NCBI RefSeq assembly: GCF_013141725.1
Contig: NZ_WHNZ01000007.1
Span: 397,672-461,671, forward strand
DNA: 64,000 bases
Direction: 5' to 3'
From: Paenibacillus planticolens
GTDB lineage: Bacteria; Bacillota; Bacilli; Paenibacillales; NBRC-103111
Shown piece by piece: positions 18,416-28,127 of this stretch. The notes below the pieces were generated by a model. The model made no database searches, was not told where the DNA came from, and saw nothing but the letters and a program-made list of their open reading frames with translations. Position numbers and translations under genes: made by a program. Position 1 is the stretch's first letter, and each line of letters starts with the position of its first letter.

Positions 18416-20251
18416 CTAAAAAATATCCACATCGCTCTCAAAAATGCGATAAGGAAACACAATATGAACGCTCATGCCAACGCCAACTTGCGAGTCAAAA
18501 GAGATACCGTACTCCTGACCAAACAAAAGCTTTATACGTTTATCAATATTGCTCATCCCTACACGCTCCGAATCGTTCTCCATCATCTTTTTCATTTGTG
18601 CGCTACTAATTCCCTTTCCGTTATCCTGCACAGTAAAATGCACGGTCGTTTCATTTTTCCTGCCGATAATTCGGATCATCCCGCCTTTTTCCAGTGAGTC
18701 AAATCCGTGAATAATTGAATTTTCGATAATCGGCTGAAGAAAAAGCTTAGGTACCGTACAATTATTTAAGTCTGGGTCCATATCATAGTGAACGCCAAAT
18801 ATGCCCTCATAGCGAGTGCTCATAATATGCAAATAACCTTTCAACCATTTCATATCTTCTAAAAGGGAGACGACTTCTTTTTTATTATGCACGGTATATT
18901 CCAGCATCGTGGATAAACTAATAATCATCCGGCTAATGTCATCCTGATTTTTGTCTATCGCCATCCAGTTGATAATATTTAACGTATTGTAAAGAAAATG
19001 AGGATTGAGCTGCAGGTTCAAGGCCATAATTTCCGCCTCTTTTTCCCGCAATTTCACCTCATAATTCTCAGTAATCAATTGTTGTATTTTTTCATTCATT
19101 TGATTAAATTTACTGAAGAGAAATCCGAACTCTTTATCCGAAAGTTCCGGCATTTTGGTTGTAAACTTCCCAAAGCCAATCAAGTGAGTAGCAACCAACA
19201 ATTTCTTGATCGGATTCGTTAACCATCCGGATAGCAGATAGGCGATAATAATCGATAAAACCATTAGAAATATGCTTAGATACAATGTATACGTCCGTAA
19301 ATTCGACAAATTCACAATTAATTGGTCATACGGCACGAAGGCAGCCGTAATCCAGCCGGTTGTTTGCATCCGGTCAAAACAGACCAGCATTTTTTTCCCA
19401 CCAACCATGCTGATCAGCGAACCGCTATTTTGCAATGCGGCGTCTTTGAACCACTTTGAATCTATGTACGATTTGATATGATTGGATTGCGATGGCGAGA
19501 TGACTCTTCCTTCCCTAGACAGCACATAGGTATATGCCCCTGTAACAGGAAGACTGTCGGCAAACACACTATGAAACAAGTCAGCCTTCACATTTATTAA
19601 AAGGACAGGTCTTTCAATGCTTTCTTCCATATAATGGATGGAACCATTTTGGAAATACGTGCTGTTAATCGTACGGGCAGCAGCAAACAAACTGTATTCG
19701 TCGTTCTTCAATATTTCCCCGCTTTTCACGATTTCGGACACTTCGTAATTGGGTATCCAAACGAGTCCGCCCTGTGACAGCTTTGCTTTATTGTAAATAC
19801 TGGAATCAAGCACTTTTTCTTGTGAAATGGAAACATTGGTACTTCCGAAAGTGAAATAACTTGTTAATAGATTTGCGGAATAAATATCCCCGTTCTCAAT
19901 AAAATATTGATTTAAAATATCCTTAATTCGCTTATCGCTTTGGATTAATTGAATGTCATCCTCTTTTTTCATAGCCTTCAAGAGTGAATACAATTCGACA
20001 TTGGAAATCGTGGATAATGTACTTTCTTGTAATTTGTAAAGCTTATTATCAATGATTTGATTATCTTTTTTGACAATTTCATAGATATGTTTACTTGCAT
20101 TTTCCAGAATGATTTGAGAACTTGTGCTGTAAAATTTTAAACCGATCACGATTGATGGAACCGTAATAAGCAGAATATAGGAAATCGTTAATTTATCCCT
20201 GAACCTGAGCTTATTCATGAATCTGCCTAAGAATTTAACGCTTGGCCTCAC
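18416..20251 (-). CDS. YesM-type sensor histidine kinase
   Basis: 611 residues. Two membrane helices (about 20-42 and 300-325) flank a large extracellular sensor region, followed by a HAMP domain (about 320-375), the His_kinase domain with LQLNPHFLYNTLNIINW (His about 417) and a HATPase domain (DNGKGISSAQ, then GVGMSVHI). This is the family that senses oligosaccharides, often via the solute-binding protein. It lies 16 bases after the response regulator gene. The GTG start at 20251 has a weak ribosome site; an ATG 33 bases in (20218) is the alternative. Confidence 0.88.
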   Translation of the reverse strand: MRPSVKFLGRFMNKLRFRDKLTISYILLITVPSIVIGLKFYSTSSQIILENASKHIYEIVKKDNQIIDNKLYKLQESTLSTISNVELYSLLKAMKKEDDIQLIQSDKRIKDILNQYFIENGDIYSANLLTSYFTFGSTNVSISQEKVLDSSIYNKAKLSQGGLVWIPNYEVSEIVKSGEILKNDEYSLFAAARTINSTYFQNGSIHYMEESIERPVLLINVKADLFHSVFADSLPVTGAYTYVLSREGRVISPSQSNHIKSYIDSKWFKDAALQNSGSLISMVGGKKMLVCFDRMQTTGWITAAFVPYDQLIVNLSNLRTYTLYLSIFLMVLSIIIAYLLSGWLTNPIKKLLVATHLIGFGKFTTKMPELSDKEFGFLFSKFNQMNEKIQQLITENYEVKLREKEAEIMALNLQLNPHFLYNTLNIINWMAIDKNQDDISRMIISLSTMLEYTVHNKKEVVSLLEDMKWLKGYLHIMSTRYEGIFGVHYDMDPDLNNCTVPKLFLQPIIENSIIHGFDSLEKGGMIRIIGRKNETTVHFTVQDNGKGISSAQMKKMMENDSERVGMSNIDKRIKLLFGQEYGISFDSQVGVGMSVHIVFPYRIFESDVDIF

Positions 20252-20267
20252 TGTGCATCAACTCGCT

Positions 20268-21884
20268 TTATGATTTATTCACACTGGACATGTTCAAAGC
20301 AATTCTTCGGTATTCCTCCGGTGTTACGCCGAATTCCTTTTTAAATACCCGATTGAAATATTTGGTATCTTTAAATCCGATTCTTTTGGATATTTCATAA
20401 ATTTTGAAATCCGATTCTTCCAGAAACTCCTTACCTTTTCTTAATCGTGTCCGAAGCAAGTATTGGCTGAACGAAATTCCCGTGTTAACTTTGAAATAAT
20501 GACTAAAATAACTCGTATTAAAATAAAACTTGCTCGCCACTGACTCCAAAAACAGATCTTCTGCGTAATTTTCCTCAATATATTGCAAACATGTCTTGAT
20601 GATCATTTCTTTTTTCCAATTTCTAGTATTTAAAATATTATCGATCATTTCGTTTAACAGCTCGCTTACGGTATTTCGCATGCTTGAAAAGAAAGAACTT
20701 TTTTTCATCGTATCTTCGAATTTTTTTAATAGCTCTTTGTAATAATCTTCTAGCATCACATCTTTAAAATGATGAATCAGGTGCAAGATCATGCGCAGCA
20801 TAAACTCTTTAAAAGCATCAGGCAATGGAAGCCCCTTGCTAATCTGTTTGTCGAAAATTGCATGAATCAAGCGAACGGCTTTCTCTTTATCCGATTCTCG
20901 AACAGCATCTTGCAGTTCTTCCTCTTCCCGATATTTCGTAAGAACACGATCGCTTGCTGCCGGGATAATATCTTCCAGTGAAATAATAATAGCGCTTCCA
21001 AGGAAAAACTGATAAGATAATGCTTTTTTGGCATCTTCAAATGACTGATTGATTTGTTTTAAGACGTCCTCACATTCGCTTCCGAGCGCCATCGTCAATT
21101 CCAAATCGCATTTTTTCATACTTCGGATGCATGCTTGCATGTTATCGAGAGTTTCTGTTGAACGAATATCGACTGTATGGGTTGAGACTACCGTAACAAG
21201 AATGGTTCTTTTATCCTCTAAAAAAAAGGAAACCGACCGGGATAAAGGCCCCAGGGATTGTTCCACTTTTTCCTTAACCATTTGTCTCGTCTGGGATTCA
21301 TCGGTCCTTGAGCTTGATTTAGCAGCATTGATTTCAGTCAGCAAAACGGTGCCTTTTCCGATAATAGAAGGAAGCAGCTTCTCCACCTCAGCTAAACGGT
21401 TTCCCTCCAAATGTCCTGCTATCCATTGATTCATCAAGTGATCGTTGTAAATGGGGAGCGTTTGATTCAGCTTAGTGATTGTGTATTGATTTTCTTGCAG
21501 TTGGGTTTGATTCGCCAGCATCGCTTTTTCGATCTTATCCAAGGTATGATCCATGGTTGTAACATCCACAGGTTTGAGCAAATATTCACATACACCTAGA
21601 CTTATAGCCTTTTGGGCGTATTCAAATTGTCTGTAGCCGCTAAGAATAACGAGAATTGGCGGTTTATCATAAGATTCAAGTCGTTCAAGAAGCTGTAACC
21701 CATCCATTTGGGGCATGCGGATATCGCTAAAAACAATGTCGATTCGATTGTCTGCCATAATCGTAAGCGCATCGTTCCCGTTTTTGGCTTTAAACACTTG
21801 ATAATTCGGTTTTAATTTACTGATCAGGTTCGCAAGTCCATCCCTATGCCTGGGTTCATCATCTACAATTAAAAGATTGTACAT
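20268..21884 (-). CDS. YesN-type response regulator, AraC class
   Basis: 538 residues. Receiver domain (1-120) with phosphoacceptor D54 in FSDIRMPQMDG and Lys in YLLKPVD, a long middle region (about 130-430), and an AraC-type double helix-turn-helix (440-535, with FKDTKYFNRVFKKEFGVTPEEY). It is first in the operon, with GGGGGG upstream of the ATG, and pairs with the kinase behind it. It probably activates the importer and enzyme genes downstream. Confidence 0.9.
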   Translation of the reverse strand: MYNLLIVDDEPRHRDGLANLISKLKPNYQVFKAKNGNDALTIMADNRIDIVFSDIRMPQMDGLQLLERLESYDKPPILVILSGYRQFEYAQKAISLGVCEYLLKPVDVTTMDHTLDKIEKAMLANQTQLQENQYTITKLNQTLPIYNDHLMNQWIAGHLEGNRLAEVEKLLPSIIGKGTVLLTEINAAKSSSRTDESQTRQMVKEKVEQSLGPLSRSVSFFLEDKRTILVTVVSTHTVDIRSTETLDNMQACIRSMKKCDLELTMALGSECEDVLKQINQSFEDAKKALSYQFFLGSAIIISLEDIIPAASDRVLTKYREEEELQDAVRESDKEKAVRLIHAIFDKQISKGLPLPDAFKEFMLRMILHLIHHFKDVMLEDYYKELLKKFEDTMKKSSFFSSMRNTVSELLNEMIDNILNTRNWKKEMIIKTCLQYIEENYAEDLFLESVASKFYFNTSYFSHYFKVNTGISFSQYLLRTRLRKGKEFLEESDFKIYEISKRIGFKDTKYFNRVFKKEFGVTPEEYRRIALNMSSVNKS

Positions 21885-22098
21885 TGAACTACCCCCCTTT
21901 ATTTATTTAATCCCATAGGAAATCTCTAAAATAAGGCCCACAAGCAACAATTTCACCAAAAAGGCGACACTTCCTGCTAATAAATTTTCTTTCGACAAAG
22001 GTTCCTTTGATTATTCAAAAAGTTACAAAAAACTGTTTTTATAGTGTTCGTATAAACCCATTAGGAGAGTATTATTTGTAAATATATGTAAAAGAAAA

Positions 22099-22121
22099 AA
22101 CCTCTCCAACGTGGAGAGGTT
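22099..22121 (-). terminator. Terminator of the SMR operon
   Basis: AACCTCTCCA pairs with TGGAGAGGTT around a very short loop; on the minus strand it is followed by TTTTTTCTTTT. It ends the SMR/TetR unit. The gap from here to 21884 holds the response-regulator leader and nothing else I can name. Confidence 0.85.
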
Positions 22122-22149
22122 CAATTCAAAAGAGAAAGATTTTATGTGG

Positions 22150-22464
22150 TTAAGCCATTAATTTTAAACCAACTGCAGCGCCCAATACCATCATGATGAA
22201 CATAATTCGTTTCCAATCCTTGGATTCGCCATAGAACAGCATCCCCACAATGGCTCCGCCCACCGTGCCGATCCCTGTCCAAACCGCGTAAGAAGTACCC
22301 ATCGGCAAGCTTTTCATCGCCAGGCTCAAGAGCCCGAAACTCATAATGATGCCTACGATAAATATACTGAACGAACGGAAGTTTTTTGCCTTATTAATTT
22401 GATTCATACCCACAACGCCTACGACTTCAAAGATCCCGGCAAACATGAGAAAAATCCAACCCAT
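22150..22464 (-). CDS. Small multidrug resistance (SMR) family exporter subunit
   Basis: 104 residues with four membrane helices and the SMR pattern (MGWIFLMFAGIFEVVGVVG with the key membrane Glu at about 13; GTSYAVWTGIGTVGG). It is the second of a pair, and its ATG overlaps the TGA of the first by one base. Paired SMR proteins act as heterodimers that export small cations such as guanidinium or drugs. The TetR-SMR-SMR order resembles B. subtilis yvdTSR. Substrate is not visible. Confidence 0.88.
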   Translation of the reverse strand: MGWIFLMFAGIFEVVGVVGMNQINKAKNFRSFSIFIVGIIMSFGLLSLAMKSLPMGTSYAVWTGIGTVGGAIVGMLFYGESKDWKRIMFIMMVLGAAVGLKLMA

Positions 22465-22805
22465 CAGACTGCAGCTCCCTTCGTATTATGCTCTTTCGTC
22501 ACGAATTTTAATCCAAAAACGCCGGATAAAAGAAGAAGAATGAGGCATACTTTAAGAATCCTGAACGGTTCTCCGAACAGCAGCATTTCCACTAATACAG
22601 TGCCTGCTGTCCCCATGCCGGTAAAGACGGCGTACACGGTCCCCACAGGCAGTTTGGTCGATGCACTAATTACCAGATGAAATGAAATATACATCGCAAT
22701 GATTGTGCCTATCCACATCCATGCCGTACTCGAATGTTTTAAACCTGTGACCCACAAAACTTCAAAAAAAGCGCCAATAAATATATAAACCCAATTACGA
22801 TTCAT
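22464..22805 (-). CDS. Small multidrug resistance (SMR) family exporter subunit
   Basis: 113 residues, four helices, with the SMR Glu in IFIGAFFEVLWVTGLKH and the motif GTVYAVFTGMGTAG. It is slightly longer at the C-terminus than its partner. It lies 21 bases after the TetR gene, so the three genes form one operon. I looked for a ykkC-type guanidine riboswitch upstream and did not recognise one; control is more likely through the TetR protein. Confidence 0.88.
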   Translation of the reverse strand: MNRNWVYIFIGAFFEVLWVTGLKHSSTAWMWIGTIIAMYISFHLVISASTKLPVGTVYAVFTGMGTAGTVLVEMLLFGEPFRILKVCLILLLLSGVFGLKFVTKEHNTKGAAV

Positions 22806-22826
22806 GTGTATGGTCCTCCTGCTGAT

Positions 22827-23405
22827 TTACTTTTTGATGCCGCGCCAATAGATGAACCAGGAAGCCTCAATCCTTTTGAGTGATCGTTCAGCTCCGCCGA
22901 ACAGCAATTCTACAAACATGCCGTCGAGCACAGCGAGAAAAGCAATTGTCGCTATATCACTTTTAACTTCAGGACTAATGTTCCCTGCTTCAATCGCTTG
23001 ATCGAAGACCGGAATTAACATGGCTTCCAGCGTATCTAAATAACGATAACCTTCTTTGACAATGATGTCATAGAGATGCGAAGGCGGGAAAAAGGCCACC
23101 CGCAAGAAAAACTTGGTGTTATCATCTTTTTCGTAGCAATCCTGATATTGGATAAGAAAGTCATAAAGAAGCTGATCAATGGCTAGATCTTTATAGCGAT
23201 CAAAATAATCTACAGCAAACCTTAATTCTTTATCCAGCGCATCGCCGAGCAGAGCAAGGAAAAGTTCATCTTTCCCTTTGAAATGCGTATATATGGACTG
23301 CTTCTTAATACCGACTTCAGCTGCGATATCCGCCAGCGACGCACCTTCATATCCGTTCTTGGCAAACTGTCTCAAGGCAACCTCTTTAATTCTCGTTGCG
23401 GTCAT
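22827..23405 (-). CDS. TetR-family repressor of the SMR pair
   Basis: 192 residues from the ATG at 23405, which lies 9 bases after GGAAGG; two ATGs just upstream are too close to that site. The N-terminal TetR helix-turn-helix is clear (ASLADIAAEVGIKKQSIYTHF), followed by an all-helical ligand domain (about 60-190). As first gene of the SMR operon it likely represses itself and the exporters. A perfect 10-base palindrome lies just upstream. Confidence 0.9.
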   Translation of the reverse strand: MTATRIKEVALRQFAKNGYEGASLADIAAEVGIKKQSIYTHFKGKDELFLALLGDALDKELRFAVDYFDRYKDLAIDQLLYDFLIQYQDCYEKDDNTKFFLRVAFFPPSHLYDIIVKEGYRYLDTLEAMLIPVFDQAIEAGNISPEVKSDIATIAFLAVLDGMFVELLFGGAERSLKRIEASWFIYWRGIKK

Positions 23406-23419
23406 GTTCATCATCCTTC

Positions 23420-23429
23420 CGAACGTTCG
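23420..23429. promoter_or_regulatory. Candidate TetR operator
   Basis: CGAACGTTCG is a perfect palindrome 14 bases before the TetR start codon, next to its ribosome site. Position fits autoregulation; only one copy was seen. Confidence 0.4.
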
Positions 23430-23483
23430 TCAGGATGATTGTATCACGTTCTCGCGCCTAGAGCAACTGATCGCAAACAAAAA

Positions 23484-23520
23484 AACAACCCTCTCTCGTC
23501 CTCAGACGGAAAAGGTTGTT
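23484..23520 (-). terminator. Terminator of the ytaF-like gene
   Basis: AACAACC pairs with GGTTGTT, with CGTC/GACG inside. On the minus strand the hairpin is followed by TTTTTTTG. Its inner part resembles the terminator at 949-978. Confidence 0.7.
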
Positions 23521-23547
23521 TTGGCTTTACTTTCTCGAATATGCAAA

Positions 23548-24144
23548 TTACACAAACATTTCGTACAATCCTATGCAAATTAAAAGAACGCCGCCAAGCA
23601 AATTGAACCATTTGCCAATCAACGTCTTCGCAATTTGCTGTCCGGCACGTACGCCAATATCGACGGTCAGCAGGGAAAACAAACCAATGAATAACGTCGT
23701 CATGATCGGAGATAGTCCCGTCACCCCGGCTCCAAAACCTCCAACAACACAGTTAAGCGCTAGCGCAACTCCAAGTGTCAGCGACTCTTTCCATGAAATC
23801 ACTTTATTATTGTCTTTGTCAGCTTTATTAGGACTATGAATGTATGAGGTAATCCCATTTTCATTTTGAATTTTAGAGTTGCTTTTATAATCGGATATAA
23901 CGGCATAAATCCCAATAAGGATGATTAAAGCTCCTCCGCCCCAGTTTGCATAATTGCTTGGAACATATTGTGAAATCACCATACCTAAAGTGATGGACAG
24001 ATAAGCAGCAATCATTGAAAGAATGGCAATAACTAAGTTTGAAATAAAGGGAACACGCGTAGATCGTGCGCCAAATGAAACGCCGATACCCAAATTATCC
24101 AAATTCGCCGCAAGCGCAATTCCGATCATTGAAATCCAGTGCAT
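23548..24144 (-). CDS. ytaF: YtaF-like sporulation membrane protein
   Basis: 198 residues from the ATG at 24144, which follows GGAGGAGGT; the open frame to 24183 lacks a ribosome site. It has about six hydrophobic helices and the family pattern ALAANLDNLGIGVSFGAR near the start and LALNCVVGGFGAGVTGLSP in the middle, typical of YtaF/MntP proteins. MntP exports manganese; YtaF is tied to sporulation in Bacillus. Which role applies here cannot be read from the sequence. Confidence 0.82.
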   Translation of the reverse strand: MHWISMIGIALAANLDNLGIGVSFGARSTRVPFISNLVIAILSMIAAYLSITLGMVISQYVPSNYANWGGGALIILIGIYAVISDYKSNSKIQNENGITSYIHSPNKADKDNNKVISWKESLTLGVALALNCVVGGFGAGVTGLSPIMTTLFIGLFSLLTVDIGVRAGQQIAKTLIGKWFNLLGGVLLICIGLYEMFV

Positions 24145-24219
24145 ATCACTACCTCCTCCGTATCTAGATGATAAGATATGCACACTGAGCCCAAAAGTTT
24201 CGTTCTTCGTTCTCCTCCT

Positions 24220-24939
24220 TTAACGGCTTTCCAGATAAACTTTGTCACCGACATGAATCTTCCCCGTTCTTTTCACGGAGGCGTAGACACCGAATTTTAA
24301 ATCAGCTTCTTCGTTTACTTTTTTCAAAAGAGACACGTCACGTTCAAGCGTATTAGGATCGATAGTAATCAGCGAACAGCGTTCACACGGCGAGTCGACT
24401 TGAAACTCTGCGTCGCCAACTGTCAATCGCTTGCCTATCCAGTCTTTTTCGTGGATGTTGTCGTCATTTAATGCGACTATGAAGTTTGCTCTGAAACGAA
24501 GTGGATCTAACTGTTTCCCCCAAATCGCCTCCATTTTTCGTAAACTTCCATCTGTGATAATCAAGACTGAAGCACTATCGACTGACATCAAATCCGGGTT
24601 TTCGGGGTTAGGCGCTTTATAGCTTGCCATAGAGATTTCTTTTTTGGAGTATGTTTGAATTTCCGCTAACAGCTCCTCATTCCAGCCCAAGGTTCGTCCA
24701 TCCGGAGTTAGAACATTGATTCTATCGTCGACAAGTGTTGCCTTGTAAGTGAGCATCTTAGGTATCGCTCTGGCTGTGAAAAAGCTATCCCAACCTTTCT
24801 TTGTCCCATCAAAAAAAGCACAAAAACGGTCCCCGTATAAGCCATACGACTCAATCGTAACAGCTTTCAAATCTTCTCCCGCAAAAGATTTAACAGGAAA
24901 CCGATGAATTGTTTTTATTTCACCAATAAGTTCTGTCAT
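24220..24939 (-). CDS. MOSC domain protein
   Basis: 239 residues. N-terminal MOSC beta-barrel (about 5-95, starting IGEIKTIHRFPVKSFAGEDL) and the MOSC domain (about 110-235) with the conserved cysteine in DSPCERCSLITID. MOSC proteins carry sulfur or molybdenum-cofactor-related groups; some work in N-hydroxylated compound reduction. I chose the ATG at 24939, after AAGGAG; the open frame extends further without support. It stands alone between ytaF and the sialidase gene. Confidence 0.85.
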   Translation of the reverse strand: MTELIGEIKTIHRFPVKSFAGEDLKAVTIESYGLYGDRFCAFFDGTKKGWDSFFTARAIPKMLTYKATLVDDRINVLTPDGRTLGWNEELLAEIQTYSKKEISMASYKAPNPENPDLMSVDSASVLIITDGSLRKMEAIWGKQLDPLRFRANFIVALNDDNIHEKDWIGKRLTVGDAEFQVDSPCERCSLITIDPNTLERDVSLLKKVNEEADLKFGVYASVKRTGKIHVGDKVYLESR

Positions 24940-25018
24940 CGTTTGACCCCATCTCCTTCTTACATACCTTACCAAACTTTTGCTCTCTTATTAATTTACC
25001 CGGGATTGCGGAGAAAGT

Positions 25019-25065
25019 AAAACAGGAGCGCTCAGCGAAATTGTTTCGCCAAACGATCCTGTTTA
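25019..25065 (-). terminator. Terminator of the sialidase gene
   Basis: AACAGGA pairs with TCCTGTT, and GCGAAA with TTTCGC inside. It lies 9 bases past the sialidase stop codon. Confidence 0.7.
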
Positions 25066-25073
25066 TTCTTCAT

Positions 25074-28000
25074 TTATTCTAAAATTTTGCTGGCAACGGC
25101 CGCTAGATCGTTAATGTCGATGCTTCCATTATGATCCAGGTCGTACTGTTTCACTTGCTCCCAATCCGGACTTGAAGAATCTTTGCCGTAGTGGGCTGCG
25201 ATAATGGCAAGATCCCCTATGCTAACTTTGCCATCATTGTTGAAATCCCCTGGGATGCCTGGAGCTGCCGGTGTTACTTCAACACTCAACGAAGAAGGAA
25301 CTGCACTTGTTTCAGCACCGTGCTCATCGCCCATCGTTGCATCAACAACTGATATTACAGCGTTCACAGTCTGCTGAGTATCTTTAGATTTAAAAGTCAT
25401 CTCCAGCACCTGTGCATGTCCGGTTACGGCGTGCTCAGGTCCTTCGCTGGCAACGATAAACCGCAATTTGCCAGGCGTTTGATTTACACTTGCAACTACA
25501 TCAACACCAGGAATCAATGATTTCGCTGACACGAAATCGAAGGCACCCTCATCGAAGCTCAAAGAAATATCCTGCGCGAACACGTTCTGTGTCAGGCCGC
25601 TTAACTCAAAGCGGACAGCGAACTCCTTGCCTGCTTGAACAACGCTTTCTCCGGTTAAATGCGTTGCGGCATTGTCCTCCCCAGCTTCAGACAGCGTTTT
25701 GATCGTGCCTGTGAATTTGTTCTCATCCGCTTGTTTCGAAAGCGTATTCCCATAAGAGTTATAAATATTTAAGTCCGAAGCAAAAGCGGCTTCAATGGGG
25801 TAGGAACCTGCAGCAAGCTCAGGAAACGAGCCTTCAAAGACGAATTCGGTACCTGCCGAACTTTGGCTCACTAATTGGAAATTAACATTTTTGCCTCCGA
25901 TTGTTCCTGTCAAAGCTCTGTTCCCGCTCAGCATAACGTAGCTGTTGAATACGGTTTTTATTCTCAGCTTATCGCCTGATGCATAGCCGTTTGGCTTTAA
26001 TGCTTCAAGGGCGATGGACGAAAGCTTTGGCGCAGGATTGGTAGCTTGGCGCTGCCATTTCAAATATTCGACATTGAATTTGATATAGCTCATGTTCGTA
26101 TTGTCCGTTCCCTCGTAGAAAAGCCCTATCTCACCATTCGATAAGTTAGCAAGGCTGGAATACGCATAGGTACCGTCTTTAACCAATTGCGAATATTTCC
26201 AATCGAACGTATAGCGTGTTCTTCCATTTGGGTATGTTCCGTTTTCATTGATTAGCCCAACGCGGACTGTACCGTTAATGCGGCTGGACGAATTGCCGGG
26301 AGAGGCGAAAATAACGGCGTCTTTGCCATCAATCTTGCCGTTGTAGCGAATGGCCGTCATTTGACAATATGCGGCAATAAGCGCATTTTCCGTAACGACT
26401 GTCGCATCCCAGGTTTCGCCGCCATCGAAGCTCGTCGCTATTTGGGCATAGCCGGAGTAATTTCGAATGAATAGCTTAAGCTGCCCGTCCGGCATTTCGA
26501 CAACTTGCGATTCCGTCAGCTCATGGGCTGAATTCGTAAAATCTTTCTCATGAATGATGACGCCGCCGCCAACATCGCGTCCTTCATTCGGAGATTTGCC
26601 GCGATGCCAAGTTTGGCCATGATCATCGCTGTAAATGACTGCGCTTGCCTGTTTGTTGTTATCGTTCAAGAAATAAACGGGAAATACGAGTCTGTCTTTA
26701 TGAATTCCTTGCGTTAACTGAATGCCCGATCCAGGGCCCGTACCAAGGAAAATCATCCACTCTTCTTTCGTCTCGCCGTTCAAATCGATGGGACCGGTCC
26801 ACGTCGCCCCCTCATCATCGCTGTAGTACAGCTCAAGATATGAGGTTTTATAAGCTTTCAACGGTGAGTTTTGGCCAAAAACATTATCGATTTTAACTCC
26901 GTTCAAATACAGATTCCGTTTCATATCAACCGTATAGTTGGTTACCGCTCCAGCGGCATCGTAGACCTTGCCTTCTTCTCTTATCGTATATTCCTTAGCG
27001 GAAGAGTCGGTAAGGAACATATATGATTTGCCATTTATTGTTTTAAATCCGGTGCCTTTATAAGCATTAGTGCCAAATCCGCCCCCAAGCCCTCCGCCAT
27101 GAGGGAAGCCGTCAACGAGCGAAAATATTCTCCCTGTGCTTTGGTCCTGCATGAGCGACATATCGATATTCGATGCTTGATTGGGATAATCGTTGACGAC
27201 GATTCCGTTCGTTTCCCACGTTGTGCCTTGATCGAAGCTTCTTCTTACGACAGCGTCAATATTGTTGGGAGAATCTGCCGCGCTGGCATTTCGGCGGTCG
27301 ATGCCCGCAATCAATGTTCCTTTCTTCGTTTGAAGCAGCGCGGGAATCCGGTAGTAGCTGGAATTCATGAAACCGGGAGTGAATACGTTGAGTGGCGCCG
27401 TTATTTTCGCACCATCCGGAATTGGATTAACGATGGGCACCGTATTGGTGACCCCGGTTATACTGACCAACTCTTGATCGGCAAGAGGTTTGCTGTACAC
27501 TTCAGCAAAGTCAATATCCCCAGTAAAAGGGTATTGGTTGGAGCCGGCCGGTCTTTCCGTAAGTCCTAATTTTGCGCTGTTCGGAGCATAGATATTGTTC
27601 AGAAATTTGCGGGCAGACGTTGTATCCTGTTTGACCATTACGCCATCCAGGAAGTATTTGTATCCTTTGGCTTTATCCATGACCATTGCCACGGTATGAA
27701 CTTCATTTTCCTTAAGAACGAGAGCATCTGTTTTGACATGCGTGTTGACTTGCGTTTGTCCAGGCTCTGCATAGCGGTTCTCGCTGCCGATGGCGGTTGG
27801 CGAAATATAGAGATGGAAATGTCCATTAGCCGTCGTATTGTTGCTCAGCGAGAACAAAGACATAATGCTTGATCCTGGCGTATAGCGAAATCTTACAATG
27901 ATCGTTCCTTCGTCCAATACCTTCAGCGCGTCTACTTTATCGTTCAAATTGGTTGAGCTGCCGCTGGCGATATGTTGATTATCCATTCTAAGAACCAAAC

Positions 28001-28103
28001 TTGGATCCGCAGCCGCTGCCACAGTCGCCTCGCTGGCCATCATATTGGCGGGAAGCAAAAAAAGCAGCATTGTCACAATAAGAAATAGAGTCCATTTTCT
28101 CAA
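25074..28103 (-). CDS. Secreted GH33 sialidase-like enzyme with LamG, cohesin and dockerin
   Basis: 1009 residues from a TTG start 9 bases after AGAGGAG. Signal peptide (1-27), LamG-type domain (about 35-220), six-bladed sialidase domain (about 245-690) with the YRIP motif (Arg of the triad), four Asp-boxes (SFDQGTTW, SDDEGATW, SDDHGQTW, SFDGGETW) and YEGTD near the end carrying the Tyr/Glu region. Then an unassigned beta domain (700-815), a cohesin-like domain (818-945) and a canonical dockerin (952-1009; loops DFNNDGKVSIGD and DLDHNGSIDIND). No FIVAR repeat. It removes a 2-keto-sugar acid; whether sialic acid, Kdn or plant Kdo is unknown. A half-dockerin remnant lies directly upstream. Confidence 0.9.
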   Translation of the reverse strand: MRKWTLFLIVTMLLFLLPANMMASEATVAAAADPSLVLRMDNQHIASGSSTNLNDKVDALKVLDEGTIIVRFRYTPGSSIMSLFSLSNNTTANGHFHLYISPTAIGSENRYAEPGQTQVNTHVKTDALVLKENEVHTVAMVMDKAKGYKYFLDGVMVKQDTTSARKFLNNIYAPNSAKLGLTERPAGSNQYPFTGDIDFAEVYSKPLADQELVSITGVTNTVPIVNPIPDGAKITAPLNVFTPGFMNSSYYRIPALLQTKKGTLIAGIDRRNASAADSPNNIDAVVRRSFDQGTTWETNGIVVNDYPNQASNIDMSLMQDQSTGRIFSLVDGFPHGGGLGGGFGTNAYKGTGFKTINGKSYMFLTDSSAKEYTIREEGKVYDAAGAVTNYTVDMKRNLYLNGVKIDNVFGQNSPLKAYKTSYLELYYSDDEGATWTGPIDLNGETKEEWMIFLGTGPGSGIQLTQGIHKDRLVFPVYFLNDNNKQASAVIYSDDHGQTWHRGKSPNEGRDVGGGVIIHEKDFTNSAHELTESQVVEMPDGQLKLFIRNYSGYAQIATSFDGGETWDATVVTENALIAAYCQMTAIRYNGKIDGKDAVIFASPGNSSSRINGTVRVGLINENGTYPNGRTRYTFDWKYSQLVKDGTYAYSSLANLSNGEIGLFYEGTDNTNMSYIKFNVEYLKWQRQATNPAPKLSSIALEALKPNGYASGDKLRIKTVFNSYVMLSGNRALTGTIGGKNVNFQLVSQSSAGTEFVFEGSFPELAAGSYPIEAAFASDLNIYNSYGNTLSKQADENKFTGTIKTLSEAGEDNAATHLTGESVVQAGKEFAVRFELSGLTQNVFAQDISLSFDEGAFDFVSAKSLIPGVDVVASVNQTPGKLRFIVASEGPEHAVTGHAQVLEMTFKSKDTQQTVNAVISVVDATMGDEHGAETSAVPSSLSVEVTPAAPGIPGDFNNDGKVSIGDLAIIAAHYGKDSSSPDWEQVKQYDLDHNGSIDINDLAAVASKILE

Positions 28104-28127
28104 GCGATACATCTCCTCTGTCATTAG

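Noticed and set aside
22806..22826. Guanidine (ykkC) riboswitch before the SMR pair
   Set aside because: The gap to the TetR gene is only 21 bases and the TetR leader shows no ykkC-like conserved blocks.
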